A DNA stretch of 7,459 nt, from positions 1-7,459 of the forward strand of contig CAMWMM010000235.1 in the NCBI GenBank assembly GCA_947175285.1, in the 5' to 3' direction. The stretch comes from an uncultured Lachnospiraceae bacterium. Lineage in GTDB: Bacteria > Bacillota_A > Clostridia > Lachnospirales > Lachnospiraceae. The notes beneath the pieces were generated by a model. It was not told the origin of the DNA. It did no database searches and worked only from the letters and a program-made list of their open reading frames with translations. Position 1 is the first letter of the stretch; each line of letters begins with the position of its first letter. The translations under genes and the position numbers were made by a program. Below, piece by piece: positions 1 through 6,239 of this stretch.

Positions 1-126
1 TTTCTTTGTCTGTTTCTTTCCGGAATCAGAACTTTTTCCGCTCTTTTTTGTCTTGTTTACAACCAACGCCGTCGCACCTGCTCCTGCCGCAATCGCAACG
101 CCAAGTTTTGTACTCTTCTTTGCCAT
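1..126 (-). CDS. Small lysine-rich protein with one hydrophobic segment (3' end cut by window edge)
   Basis: I do not recognise this protein. The 42 visible residues start MAKKSTKLGVAIAAG. They consist of a basic N-terminus (residues 1-7), a Gly/Ala/Val-rich hydrophobic stretch at about residues 8-23 that could be a membrane anchor or an uncleaved signal, and a Lys/Ser/Gly tail (NKTKKSGKSS and on) that runs off the left edge still open. The start is supported by AAAGGTGG eight bases upstream and by a good promoter about 40 bases upstream. The hydrophobic stretch is rich in small residues (AAGAGAT), which favours helix packing in a membrane. It could be a complete small membrane protein or the N-terminus of a longer anchored one. 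It lies behind the terminator of the TetR operon and has its own promoter, so it is a separate unit. The reading frame is convincing; the function is unknown. Confidence 0.7.
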   Translation of the reverse strand, partial: MAKKSTKLGVAIAAGAGATALVVNKTKKSGKSSDSGKKQTKK

Positions 127-134
127 GTAAATGA

Positions 135-142
135 CCACCTTT
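135..142 (-). promoter_or_regulatory. Shine-Dalgarno site of the left-edge small gene
   Basis: On the minus strand AAAGGTGG lies eight bases before the ATG at 124-126. This spacing decides in favour of the MAKKST frame over the overlapping frame that reads across 26-229. Confidence 0.7.
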
Positions 143-164
143 CCTATATCTCTTTGATGATGTC

Positions 165-193
165 ATTTTAGCGCTGCATTCTTTTGCTTTCAA
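165..193 (-). promoter_or_regulatory. Sigma-A-type promoter for the left-edge small gene
   Basis: On the minus strand, TTGAAA (188-193) and TAAAAT (165-170) are separated by 17 bases, one mismatch from consensus in each box. Transcription would start near 158, giving a leader of about 32 bases that contains the Shine-Dalgarno site. The -35 box sits directly after the upstream operon's terminator, so the two units are cleanly insulated. Confidence 0.72.
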
Positions 194-198
194 TTTAC

Positions 199-239
199 AA
201 AAAAAGAAGGATGATAAAAAACTTATCATTCTTCTCCTT
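199..239 (-). terminator. Intrinsic terminator of the MCP-aminotransferase-TetR operon
   Basis: Read on the minus strand, GAAGAATGATAA (223-234) pairs with TTATCATCCTTC (206-217) with a single A-C mismatch and a GTTTT loop. Seven T follow (199-205). The stem can extend outward through ACAAAAGG pairing with the T tract and TGT, giving more than 20 pairs with two G-U. The TetR stop codon (226-228) lies inside the 5' arm. The A-rich stretch before and T-rich stretch after suggest it may also work weakly on the other strand. Confidence 0.88.
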
Positions 240-792
240 TTGTCAAGAAATTATGTATGGAGTTGTCCACGCTCCCTTTTACCGTAATGCTCATTTTCTC
301 TACAATTACCTGATAATCGGCTTTCATGCCCTGCTTAATCCAGTCTAACATAATTCCCACGAAGCTGTATTTATAAAAATCCGCAATGAATTTTTTATCC
401 GTATCAGAAATGGAAACACCGGCAGCTTTCTCCTCCACCACATCAGCAATCAGTCCATAAGTAAGCTTATATAAGTAGTTTTCAATCTGCTCCCGGCTGA
501 CGGAATGATACACATTCAAAACAAAAGTTTTATTTTCGAGTACCGCCTCGAAAATCTGCCGCAATCCTTCCTGCCAGCTGTCATACGTCTTTTTTCCCTG
601 CAGCGCCCTTGTAGCATCTTCTACGCATATCCACTCAACTAAATCATAAATATCCTTGAAATGATAATAAAATGCCATACGGCTGATACCGCAGTCGGAA
701 GTCAAATCGTTAATCGTTACTTTATCTAACGGTTTTTGCAAAAGGAGTTTCTTTAAAGATGCCTCCAGTGCAGATTTTGTCATGTTGGACAT
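226..792 (-). CDS. TetR/AcrR family transcriptional regulator, DhaS-like
   Basis: This 188-residue protein has the TetR layout. An N-terminal helix-turn-helix spans about residues 25-46 (VTINDLTSDCGISRMAFYYHF), with the typical YYHF-K end of the recognition helix. A helical C-terminal ligand and dimer domain of about 135 residues follows. The short form with the 'MAFYYHFKDIYDLVEWI' region resembles the DhaS-type subgroup (dihydroxyacetone-kinase regulator-like), but no dha genes are nearby, so that name should not be read as a function. The first ATG is chosen over the one three codons later because GAGGAAA sits at good spacing and overlaps the stop codon of the aminotransferase, which suggests translational coupling. 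It is the last gene of the operon. By the usual logic of the family it would repress its own operon, probably through the palindrome at 3739-3754. The ligand is unknown. Confidence 0.9.
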   Translation of the reverse strand: MSNMTKSALEASLKKLLLQKPLDKVTINDLTSDCGISRMAFYYHFKDIYDLVEWICVEDATRALQGKKTYDSWQEGLRQIFEAVLENKTFVLNVYHSVSREQIENYLYKLTYGLIADVVEEKAAGVSISDTDKKFIADFYKYSFVGIMLDWIKQGMKADYQVIVEKMSITVKGSVDNSIHNFLTKGEE

Positions 793-797
793 ATGAA

Positions 798-804
798 TTT
801 CCTC
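798..804 (-). promoter_or_regulatory. Shine-Dalgarno site of the TetR gene, overlapping the upstream stop codon
   Basis: On the minus strand the aminotransferase stop TGA (803-805) is part of TGAGGAAA. The GAGG is about eight bases before the ATG at 790-792. Ribosomes ending on the aminotransferase would be placed directly at this site, tying TetR synthesis to translation of the enzyme. Confidence 0.7.
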
Positions 805-1972
805 ACTTTTTGTACTTCATGCATGAGATATCCGCAAGCCTCTCCAATGCCGCATTTAATGTGGCATCCTGTTTCGCAAAATGAAAACGGATATAACGGT
901 TCTCCGGCTCCTTAAAAAAGCTCGAGCCGGGAACTGCACCGACTCCCACTTTCCTTGCTAAATCTTCGCAGAAAAGAATGTCATCCTCATAACCGAATTC
1001 ACTGATATCCACCAGTACATAGTATGCACCCTGTGGATTCGTAAAGGAAAGTCCGATATCCTTTAATCCGTTCGTAAACAGATTTTTCATATGCGTATAA
1101 TGTTTCTGCAGCCCTTCATAATAAGAGTCCGGAAACTTTAATCCGACAACCGCCGCCTCCATCAATGGCGCTGCCGCTCCCACCGTCAGAAAGTCATGCA
1201 CTTTTTTTACACGGTCTGTGATTTCCGGAGGCGCAATTACAAATCCTAATCGCCATCCCGTCATAGAATATGTTTTGGATAAAGAATTACAGATAATCGT
1301 CCGCTCTCTCATTCCCGGCAGCATGGCAATGCAGGTATGTTTGTGTGGCTCATAGATAATATGCTCATACACTTCATCTGTTATGACATATATGTCATAT
1401 TTTATTGCAAGTTCCGCAATAGTTTTTAATTCTTCTTCAGTAAATACTTTTCCGCAGGGATTCGAGGGATTACACAAAATAAGCGCTTTCACTCCCGGCT
1501 GTTTCACCGCATGTTCCAGCTCGTTTCCGTCAAAATCAAATGCAGGCGGCTTTAGCGGAACATATATCGGCTCTGCGCCTGACAATATTGTATCTGCGCC
1601 ATAATTTTCATAAAAAGGCGAGAATATGACAACCTTGTCACCCGGATTGCAGACTGACATCATTGCCGCCATCATAGCTTCCGTACTCCCGCACGTCACA
1701 ACAATCTCCTGATTCGGGTCAACTTTCATTCCATAGAAATGCTCCTGCTTTTTCGCAAGCGCTTCCCGGAAATTCTGCGCTCCCCATGTCAGCGCATATT
1801 GATGCGGTCCATCCCACGCCACTTCTGACAGCCTGAATGCAATCTCCTGCGGCGGCTTCCAATCCGGAAATCCCTGAGACAGATTGATTGCATTGTATTG
1901 ATTGGAGATTCTCGTCATTCTCCGTATCACGGAATCGGTAAATCCCGCTGTTCTATCGCTTAATTTTTTCAT
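803..1972 (-). CDS. Class I/II (fold type I) PLP-dependent aminotransferase
   Basis: This is a full-length (389 aa) aminotransferase of the aspartate-aminotransferase superfamily. Visible landmarks are NLSQGFPDW near residues 30-38 (substrate-side loop), CNPSNPCG at 167-174 with Asn171 contacting the cofactor, TDEVYEH at 198-204 (Asp199 pairs with the pyridine nitrogen, Tyr202), SLSKTYSMTGWRLGF at 230-244 (Lys233 is the Schiff-base lysine), and YIRFHFAK at 360-367 with Arg362 in the position that binds the substrate carboxylate. The SQGFPD and RFHFAK signatures resemble the kynurenine/methionine aminotransferase branch (YbdL/KAT-like), so aromatic amino acids, methionine or glutamine are more likely amino donors than aspartate; the sequence does not fix this. 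The enzyme is soluble and cytoplasmic. It starts 16 bases after the chemoreceptor stop with a short GGA site eight bases upstream, and ends 10 bases before the TetR start, so all three are probably one transcript. Confidence 0.93.
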   Translation of the reverse strand: MKKLSDRTAGFTDSVIRRMTRISNQYNAINLSQGFPDWKPPQEIAFRLSEVAWDGPHQYALTWGAQNFREALAKKQEHFYGMKVDPNQEIVVTCGSTEAMMAAMMSVCNPGDKVVIFSPFYENYGADTILSGAEPIYVPLKPPAFDFDGNELEHAVKQPGVKALILCNPSNPCGKVFTEEELKTIAELAIKYDIYVITDEVYEHIIYEPHKHTCIAMLPGMRERTIICNSLSKTYSMTGWRLGFVIAPPEITDRVKKVHDFLTVGAAAPLMEAAVVGLKFPDSYYEGLQKHYTHMKNLFTNGLKDIGLSFTNPQGAYYVLVDISEFGYEDDILFCEDLARKVGVGAVPGSSFFKEPENRYIRFHFAKQDATLNAALERLADISCMKYKK

Positions 1973-1988
1973 AAAGCTTTTCCATCTC

Positions 1989-3713
1989 TTATAATTTAAA
2001 CTTTCCTACTTCGCCATTCAATCTGTCAACAATCTCCAAATTGAAATCCGCTTCTTTTCCGATATCTTTCACATTGTTTGCAAGGTTCACGGCCGTTTCC
2101 GCTACACTCGTTATGGCTATTGTACTTTCATTCACTGCAGTTTTTACATCATCCAAAGATTCTCTGATCGTGTCCATGCTCACCTTCAACTGCCTGCTTT
2201 CCGCTGTGAAGCTCTGCATCATCTCGTTCATGTTGCCAACATTTTTCTGATAGCTGTCACTGGTTTCCAGCAGTTTTTCATAACCGCCCATTGCAATTTC
2301 ATTCATAAACTTAACCATTTCTTCTGCTTCCGCAGCCAGCTCGTCTACCGTCTGAATCACGTCATCGGTCACGTTCTGAATCTCCGCTGCAGATGCTGCT
2401 GAATTAGATGCCAGCTTTCCAATCTCATCCGCAACTACCGAAAAGCCTCTTCCTGATTCTCCTGCCCGCGCAGCTTCGATACTTGCATTTAATGCTAAAA
2501 GATTGGTTTCTTCCGTAATATTGATAATGTTGCTGGTAAGCTCCCTTATTCTCTCTACATCTTTGGATTTCTCAACTTTTTGCTGAACCGATTCCGCCAT
2601 ATTGGAAGCCTGAATCGTAGCATTCTGTTTTTCTTCTACTGCACGGCTATATACTTCTGAAGCCGTTCTCATAATCCTGTCAGAAGATGCGCTTCCGTTT
2701 TCTGCCTGCTCATAAATACTCTTTATTGAGTCAAATATATGTCTGATAGATTCATTGACCTGCTCTAAAGAAGCGCTGGATTCTTCCATAGCCGCACTCA
2801 TTTCCTCCATCACAGCAGAAACACCGGTAATTTCCGACTCGTTGCCTGCCAGACTTTCTGACACATTATGGGAAGAACCTTTTAAATGCTCCGCATTTTC
2901 AGCTATATTTAACATAATTTCCCTGATATGCTGAAGCAGTTCATTGACATTGTCTGCAATCATTTCCATCTCATCGCCTGTATGGACATCCAGCGTCTGT
3001 GTCAAATCGCCCTCGTTATGCACCAGTTCATAAATTTTATCGTCTACTTTACGCAGTCTTTTTATCACTTTATCTACTACAATATTAAGGACTACTAAAG
3101 CAATCACCAAACAGATAAGAGAAATCTGGATTACACGCGCTAATGCCAAATTCAAACGTTCCACTACTCCGGACGCATCATAATCACATCCGACGATACT
3201 TACTACCTTTCCGTTGCTGTCAACAAGCGGCATATATGCTGAAATCAAATCACCATCGTCAGTAGAATCAATATAATCCTGCACAAACATTTCACCGTCA
3301 AAAACTGATTTTAATTCCTGATACGATACCTCAAAAACGGCGCCATATTTATTAACTCTTTCCGTATCATCCGCATCAATTCCATAATATACCTTTTCAC
3401 CATCCGTATATAAAGTATACAGATATTGAATGCCGCAGTCTCTTTTAATGCCAAGCATGGAATTAAATAGTGCGTTATATTCCTCACTCCCTATTTTCTC
3501 CGCCGATAAATCTGCTATCTGCTCCGCATCGATAACTTTTGTAGCAATAACTGTTGCCATCTGCGCTTCCTCAACACCCATCGCAACCAGTCCCTCTTTT
3601 GTACGCTGATATGAATTTATACCCATAACCGTACACAATAAAGCGATTACTACACTTGTCGGAAATAAAATCTTAGCCCGAATACCAATTCCTCTTGTTT
3701 TTCTTTTTTTCAT
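1989..3713 (-). CDS. Methyl-accepting chemotaxis protein with extracellular Cache-like sensor
   Basis: This 574-residue transmembrane chemoreceptor has a basic start, then TM1 at about 13-32. An extracellular sensor follows at about 33-192, with Cache-like features ([20 protein letters not shown] near 94-113, [24 protein letters not shown] near 156-178). TM2 lies at about 193-213, then HAMP at about 214-268 and a long coiled-coil signalling domain. The highly conserved hairpin tip is at about 402-435 ([18 protein letters not shown], then [15 protein letters not shown]) and would contact CheA and CheW. Glu/Gln-rich stretches on either side may be the methylation sites. There is no C-terminal NWETF-like tether for CheR. 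The start has GGGG eight bases upstream. It is the first gene of the operon, behind the promoter, leader hairpin and palindrome. Co-transcription with an aminotransferase suggests, without proving, that it senses a compound related to that enzyme. The ligand is unknown. Confidence 0.95.
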   Translation of the reverse strand: MKKRKTRGIGIRAKILFPTSVVIALLCTVMGINSYQRTKEGLVAMGVEEAQMATVIATKVIDAEQIADLSAEKIGSEEYNALFNSMLGIKRDCGIQYLYTLYTDGEKVYYGIDADDTERVNKYGAVFEVSYQELKSVFDGEMFVQDYIDSTDDGDLISAYMPLVDSNGKVVSIVGCDYDASGVVERLNLALARVIQISLICLVIALVVLNIVVDKVIKRLRKVDDKIYELVHNEGDLTQTLDVHTGDEMEMIADNVNELLQHIREIMLNIAENAEHLKGSSHNVSESLAGNESEITGVSAVMEEMSAAMEESSASLEQVNESIRHIFDSIKSIYEQAENGSASSDRIMRTASEVYSRAVEEKQNATIQASNMAESVQQKVEKSKDVERIRELTSNIINITEETNLLALNASIEAARAGESGRGFSVVADEIGKLASNSAASAAEIQNVTDDVIQTVDELAAEAEEMVKFMNEIAMGGYEKLLETSDSYQKNVGNMNEMMQSFTAESRQLKVSMDTIRESLDDVKTAVNESTIAITSVAETAVNLANNVKDIGKEADFNLEIVDRLNGEVGKFKL

Positions 3714-3738
3714 TTTCTTTTCCCCATTCCTATTTCTG

Positions 3739-3754
3739 GTTAGTGTTCACTAAC
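3739..3754. promoter_or_regulatory. 16-bp palindrome, candidate operator for the operon's TetR protein
   Basis: GTTAGTG-TT-CACTAAC has perfect 7-bp arms around a 2-bp centre. It lies 25 bases before the chemoreceptor start and about 50 bases downstream of the predicted transcription start. Size and symmetry fit a TetR-family dimer site, and a TetR gene ends this same operon. A site this far downstream would act by blocking elongation rather than by covering the promoter. Binding is inferred, not shown. Confidence 0.6.
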
Positions 3755-3764
3755 TTCCAACATC

Positions 3765-3792
3765 AAAAATCAGCTGCCGTTAGACGGCAGCT
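3765..3792 (-). terminator. Leader hairpin plus T tract: candidate attenuator before the chemoreceptor gene
   Basis: On the minus strand AGCTGCCGT (3784-3792) and ACGGCAGCT (3772-3780) form a perfect 9-bp stem with a 3-base CTA loop. GA-TTTTT follows (T run 3765-3769). It lies within about ten bases of the predicted transcript start, so it could act as a very early terminator, as a stabilising 5' hairpin, or as a protein-binding site. No competing antiterminator stem was found by eye. Confidence 0.55.
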
Positions 3793-3806
3793 ACTGTTTC
3801 AATTTC

Positions 3807-3836
3807 AGTATACTCTCTTTTCTTTGCCTTTGTCAA
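3807..3836 (-). promoter_or_regulatory. Sigma-A-type promoter of the MCP-aminotransferase-TetR operon
   Basis: On the minus strand TTGACA (3831-3836, perfect -35) and TATACT (3807-3812) are separated by 18 bases. The start point would be near 3800, giving a leader of about 87 bases that holds the hairpin and the palindrome. This is the best match to consensus in the window. Confidence 0.82.
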
Positions 3837-3891
3837 TAAGAACAGGGGGAGTGTGTGATGGATGTTAATTCGCCGATTCTTATTCGCATTA

Positions 3892-4475
3892 TTATATATT
3901 ATGCTCCAGATATAACTGCTCCCTGTATATCTGGTCTGTGGTGATACGGTTTATGTCTTCACTTCTCCCTGCATCCGTCAGAATCTGCAATAAATTTGCA
4001 AGACGGCTTTCTCCTTCTTTGTATCCATCCTTATGTCCCTTTTGGTATGCCTGTTCCTTCTCGCTTTTCAGATGCTGCTCTTCGTTGTATTCAAATATAC
4101 TCATAGCTATCGCCTCCGCACGGTTCTTTGTCAAAAACTCCTCTAAAATCCCATTCCGAATGCAATGCTCTACCGCAGTCTCCACCGCATCCGTAAAAGG
4201 CATATCTTTCGCAAATGTCCTGACCTGCTCTACATACTGTGCATATTCTCTTAACAGACGGCATGCTTTCATAAGCTCCGGATTATAACCCCAGTTGATA
4301 TTATATACGGTTACAAGTAACTCTAATTCCGGTTTCTCCGGCTGTTTCTCAAAAGCATCTGACAGCTTTAATATCTGCCGTTCCGGGCAGGAATCCGTTC
4401 CGTTATAAAAAATAACAAATCTTGGCGTCGGAATCCTGTGTCCTTGTAATTACGTTGCACCTTATTTTCTTTCAT
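3892..4475 (-). pseudogene. Rpn-family PD-(D/E)XK nuclease/putative transposase, core deleted and frameshifted
   Basis: Both ends of one family member are recognisable but in different frames. The N-terminus begins at the ATG at 4473-4475 behind a perfect AAGGAGG. It reads MKENKVQRNYKDTGFR, very close to the usual NYKDTxFR opening of Rpn proteins. It then meets the C-terminal portion in another frame: HRIPTPRFVIFYNGT, RQILKLSDAF, VTVYNINWGYNPEL, continuing through EYAQYVEQVR to the Lys/Glu/Gly-rich segment (KGHKDGYKEGES) and a tail ending LYLEHNI, stop at 3892-3894. Compared with the family's usual length of about 300 residues, roughly 100 codons carrying the catalytic PD-(D/E)XK residues are absent. 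Translation from the true start ends after 35 codons at 4368-4370. The frame from 4272 onward lacks a convincing ribosome site. Rpn proteins are linked to RecA-independent DNA recombination; this copy should be inactive. Confidence 0.85.
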
Positions 4476-4482
4476 CTGATAT

Positions 4483-4489
4483 CCTCCTT
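4483..4489 (-). promoter_or_regulatory. Perfect Shine-Dalgarno site of the Rpn relic
   Basis: AAGGAGG on the minus strand lies seven bases before the ATG at 4473-4475. It shows where the original Rpn gene started and places the start well upstream of the first in-frame ATG of the C-terminal remnant. Confidence 0.8.
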
Positions 4490-4528
4490 ATCCGATAATC
4501 CATTTCCAAACAAAACAGACTATCTTAT

Positions 4529-4556
4529 GCAGGAGAACCGCCCCAGAGCCTCCTGC
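4529..4556 (-). other. Inverted repeat in the leader of the Rpn relic
   Basis: On the minus strand GCAGGAG (4550-4556) can pair with CTCCTGC (4529-4535) around a 14-base loop. No T run follows directly; the nearest T-rich stretch begins about 11 bases later. It could be a weak terminator for the upstream cluster or a leader structure. I could not match it to a known riboswitch class. Confidence 0.4.
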
Positions 4557-4652
4557 TTATATAAAATGTTAATAGGAATAAAAGCATGGATTTTCTGAAA
4601 CTTTAGAAAAAAGATTGGATTGAATTGCTATATAGAAAATATGCTTTTGTTT

Positions 4653-4682
4653 ATTCTAGCATACTTCTCGCGCCAATGTAAA
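4653..4682 (-). promoter_or_regulatory. Sigma-A-type promoter with extended -10, upstream of the Rpn relic
   Basis: On the minus strand TTTACA (4677-4682) and TAGAAT (4653-4658) are 18 bases apart, and TGC precedes the -10 box (extended -10). The -35 begins only seven bases after the A' stop codon. The start point would be near 4646, giving a leader of about 170 bases before the Rpn ATG. This AT-rich stretch (4476-4689) holds no gene that I can support. Confidence 0.55.
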
Positions 4683-4689
4683 TGTTTTT

Positions 4690-5586
4690 TTATAATAAAT
4701 TTTTTCTGCAAAACATTTGAATTTGCATTTCCCCAATGTTTTCTCTGTTGCTTTGCAGCCACTCAAAAAGCATCTTATAAGCATCCTCCGAAAACCGGAT
4801 ATTCCAGTTATTTTTATAATTTGAATTATCATTATAAGCCATACCGTCATAGCCCATTGAAATAATCCCATTATCCGTATGCCGCGCCAGTCCCCTTATC
4901 TCCAAATCAGCCCATATACAGGCTTCCTCTTTACTCTCGATTAAGTTGGGGTATTTATTAAAATATGTTTCGGCTAATTCTTCAAACCGCTTTCTATCGG
5001 CTTCACTTTGCAAAAGAGTCTTGCCGCCCCTGCCTTCCTCATCGTCTTTTACTATGTACTGAATCCCTGTTCCGGAATGTGTCTTTAAGGTATAACCTTG
5101 CAAAGTTTCCGTTTCGAGCGTGTGAACACCCATGACATTCTGCAAGTCTTCTTTCAGTTCATTATCCATTACCAAAACATCATATGACATAGTTCCATGT
5201 TCCGAAATCAAAAGCTGTTTTCCCGTTGCACTATCCTGTCTGATTTTGATATCAGAATAGTTAAACACGCCTAACTTTTCTCCCTGTTTATTGTAAATAT
5301 CAAAACATCCGCTCTCATTATCCGGTACAATTTTATAATTCTCAGATTCGTATTTTTCATAGGCAGGCTTCACATTGTTTACTCCCGCAGACGCCGATGC
5401 CCGGTATGCCTCTAGTATCACGTTCTGTTCTGACTTCCGCGTACTTGTTTTTTCAAAAGAAAAAGCCCCTGCCATGCCCGCATCAGCCATGCTGTCTGCA
5501 AAACCTTTTCCCGAATAATTACTCTTCTTTGACTTCCCTGTGTCACGCCATACGGGATAACCTGCACTGATTCCGTTAATGCTCAT
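4690..5586 (-). CDS. Uncharacterised MSINGI-type protein A' (298 aa)
   Basis: I cannot assign a function. The protein starts MSINGISAGYPVW and continues with a low-complexity Ser/Lys/Gly/Ala-rich stretch to about residue 70. A mixed alpha/beta core follows (about 84-270), including FDIYNKQGEKLGVFNYSDIK (95-114), KQLLISEHGTMSYDVLVMD (123-141), a TLKTHSGTGIQYIVKD segment (166-181), a Gly-rich EEGRGGK (183-189), and IWADLEIRGLA (224-234). The last 30 residues look helical (MLFEWLQSNRENIGEMQ) and the end may be ragged. No signal peptide or membrane helix is seen. The ATG has GGGAG nine bases upstream. It is the last gene of the four-gene cluster, 26 bases after B'. I recall similar proteins from Lachnospiraceae carrying domain-of-unknown-function labels (possibly DUF6033), but I cannot confirm which one. 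Confidence 0.85.
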   Translation of the reverse strand: MSINGISAGYPVWRDTGKSKKSNYSGKGFADSMADAGMAGAFSFEKTSTRKSEQNVILEAYRASASAGVNNVKPAYEKYESENYKIVPDNESGCFDIYNKQGEKLGVFNYSDIKIRQDSATGKQLLISEHGTMSYDVLVMDNELKEDLQNVMGVHTLETETLQGYTLKTHSGTGIQYIVKDDEEGRGGKTLLQSEADRKRFEELAETYFNKYPNLIESKEEACIWADLEIRGLARHTDNGIISMGYDGMAYNDNSNYKNNWNIRFSEDAYKMLFEWLQSNRENIGEMQIQMFCRKNLL

Positions 5587-5612
5587 CTTTATCTTCTCCC
5601 TCTTTCACAATG

Positions 5613-6185
5613 TCACCATTTCATTGAAAATAAATTCAACAACCTATTTCCATCTAAGGATTGTTTATATAATCCTGCCTCCATATAGTCTTTCATCATC
5701 GTCTGTACCATTGCCATCCAATCCTGCTTCACACTTTTAAAAGAATCCGTCCTATTTGTCAGTTCAAAATACCCATTATGCGAAGCATTATCACGATAGT
5801 AATTCAATGTCTGCCAGCTTCCAAACGTGCCGCCCGTTCCCATTCCTTTTGCATCGGCATAATTACATAATGCGAACATCTCAATCTCTGACGCATTTCT
5901 CGGATTCACCTCATTAATGTTGATAAGATATTCTTCCGTTTTACCTTGTCTTGTCACATTCACTTTAATGACCGGATTCTCCTCGGAATAATCTTCCGCA
6001 TACATGGCGCACATCCCGTAATGTACTGTGTTGTTTTTTTCATGTAAAAACCCAATTCCCAAAACACTGTCATTGGGTTTGGATGTCTCCGTTTTCATTG
6101 AATATTTACTTTTCTGCTTTGTCACATTCTTACTTTTGTATTCATTGGTATATACACCGGAAGCTGTATTGTTTACAATTTCCAT
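5613..6185 (-). CDS. Uncharacterised protein B', relative of the right-edge protein B (190 aa)
   Basis: The function is unknown. I start it at the ATG at 6183-6185 (MEIVNNTASGVY) because AAAGGA lies nine bases upstream. The frame can be extended nine codons to a TTG at 6210-6212, but that start has no good ribosome site. Residues 1-40 are polar and Tyr/Lys/Ser-rich. A compact domain follows: GIGFLHEKNNTVHYGMCAMY (43-62), YSEENPVIKV (66-75), a beta-like EEYLINI (84-90), NEVNPRNASEIEMFAL (91-106), a Gly-rich GMGTGGTFGSW loop (114-124), and a helical C-terminus ending LLNLFSMKW. The YSExNPV, VNP and EM(F/L)AL positions recur in B at 7118-7459, so the two are diverged copies. No export signal or membrane helix is visible. 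It lies 54 bases after A and 26 before A', probably in one transcript. Confidence 0.83.
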   Translation of the reverse strand: MEIVNNTASGVYTNEYKSKNVTKQKSKYSMKTETSKPNDSVLGIGFLHEKNNTVHYGMCAMYAEDYSEENPVIKVNVTRQGKTEEYLININEVNPRNASEIEMFALCNYADAKGMGTGGTFGSWQTLNYYRDNASHNGYFELTNRTDSFKSVKQDWMAMVQTMMKDYMEAGLYKQSLDGNRLLNLFSMKW

Positions 6186-6239
6186 ATCCTGTTTTCCTTT
6201 CGATTTTATCAATATCTTTATTAGTGGTTATTCTTCATT

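Noticed and set aside
129..168. 7-bp inverted repeat AAATGAC/GTCATTT around the small gene's Shine-Dalgarno site
   Set aside because: The upstream arm overlaps the -10 box and would not be in the transcript, so it cannot form an RNA hairpin; as DNA the 26-base spacing is not typical of an operator.
26..229. Open frame of 67 codons on the minus strand overlapping the left-edge gene
   Set aside because: Its start lies in the terminator region, its residues are Lys/Cys-rich without pattern, and the frame with promoter, SD and a plausible hydrophobic segment is the one starting at 126.
1383..1604. Plus-strand open frame inside the aminotransferase
   Set aside because: The minus-strand frame carries clear aminotransferase motifs over the same bases, so this is a shadow. 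The same holds for plus-strand frames at 2041-2250, 6028-6292 and 7014-7238.
3720..3764. Second promoter across the palindrome (TTGGAA, 17 bases, AGAAAT)
   Set aside because: It would place the operator neatly between the boxes, but the -10 matches only three of six positions and the start point would fall on the ribosome site.
3938..4288. Plus-strand open frame of 116 codons
   Set aside because: It is the mirror of the Rpn C-terminal remnant; Ser/Cys/Phe-rich composition is typical of an antisense shadow and there is no ribosome site.
4529..4556. Riboswitch in front of the Rpn relic
   Set aside because: Only one simple 7-bp stem is visible and I could not match the loop to any known class.
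4690..4720. Truncation of A' at its C-terminus
   Set aside because: The last residues look unlike the rest, but the following bases are AT-rich in all frames and no continuation of the protein is seen, so there is no positive evidence of a frameshift.
4620..4871. Short open frames on both strands around the A' gene end
   Set aside because: They overlap the A' coding region and the AT-rich spacer, show no family pattern and no convincing start signals.
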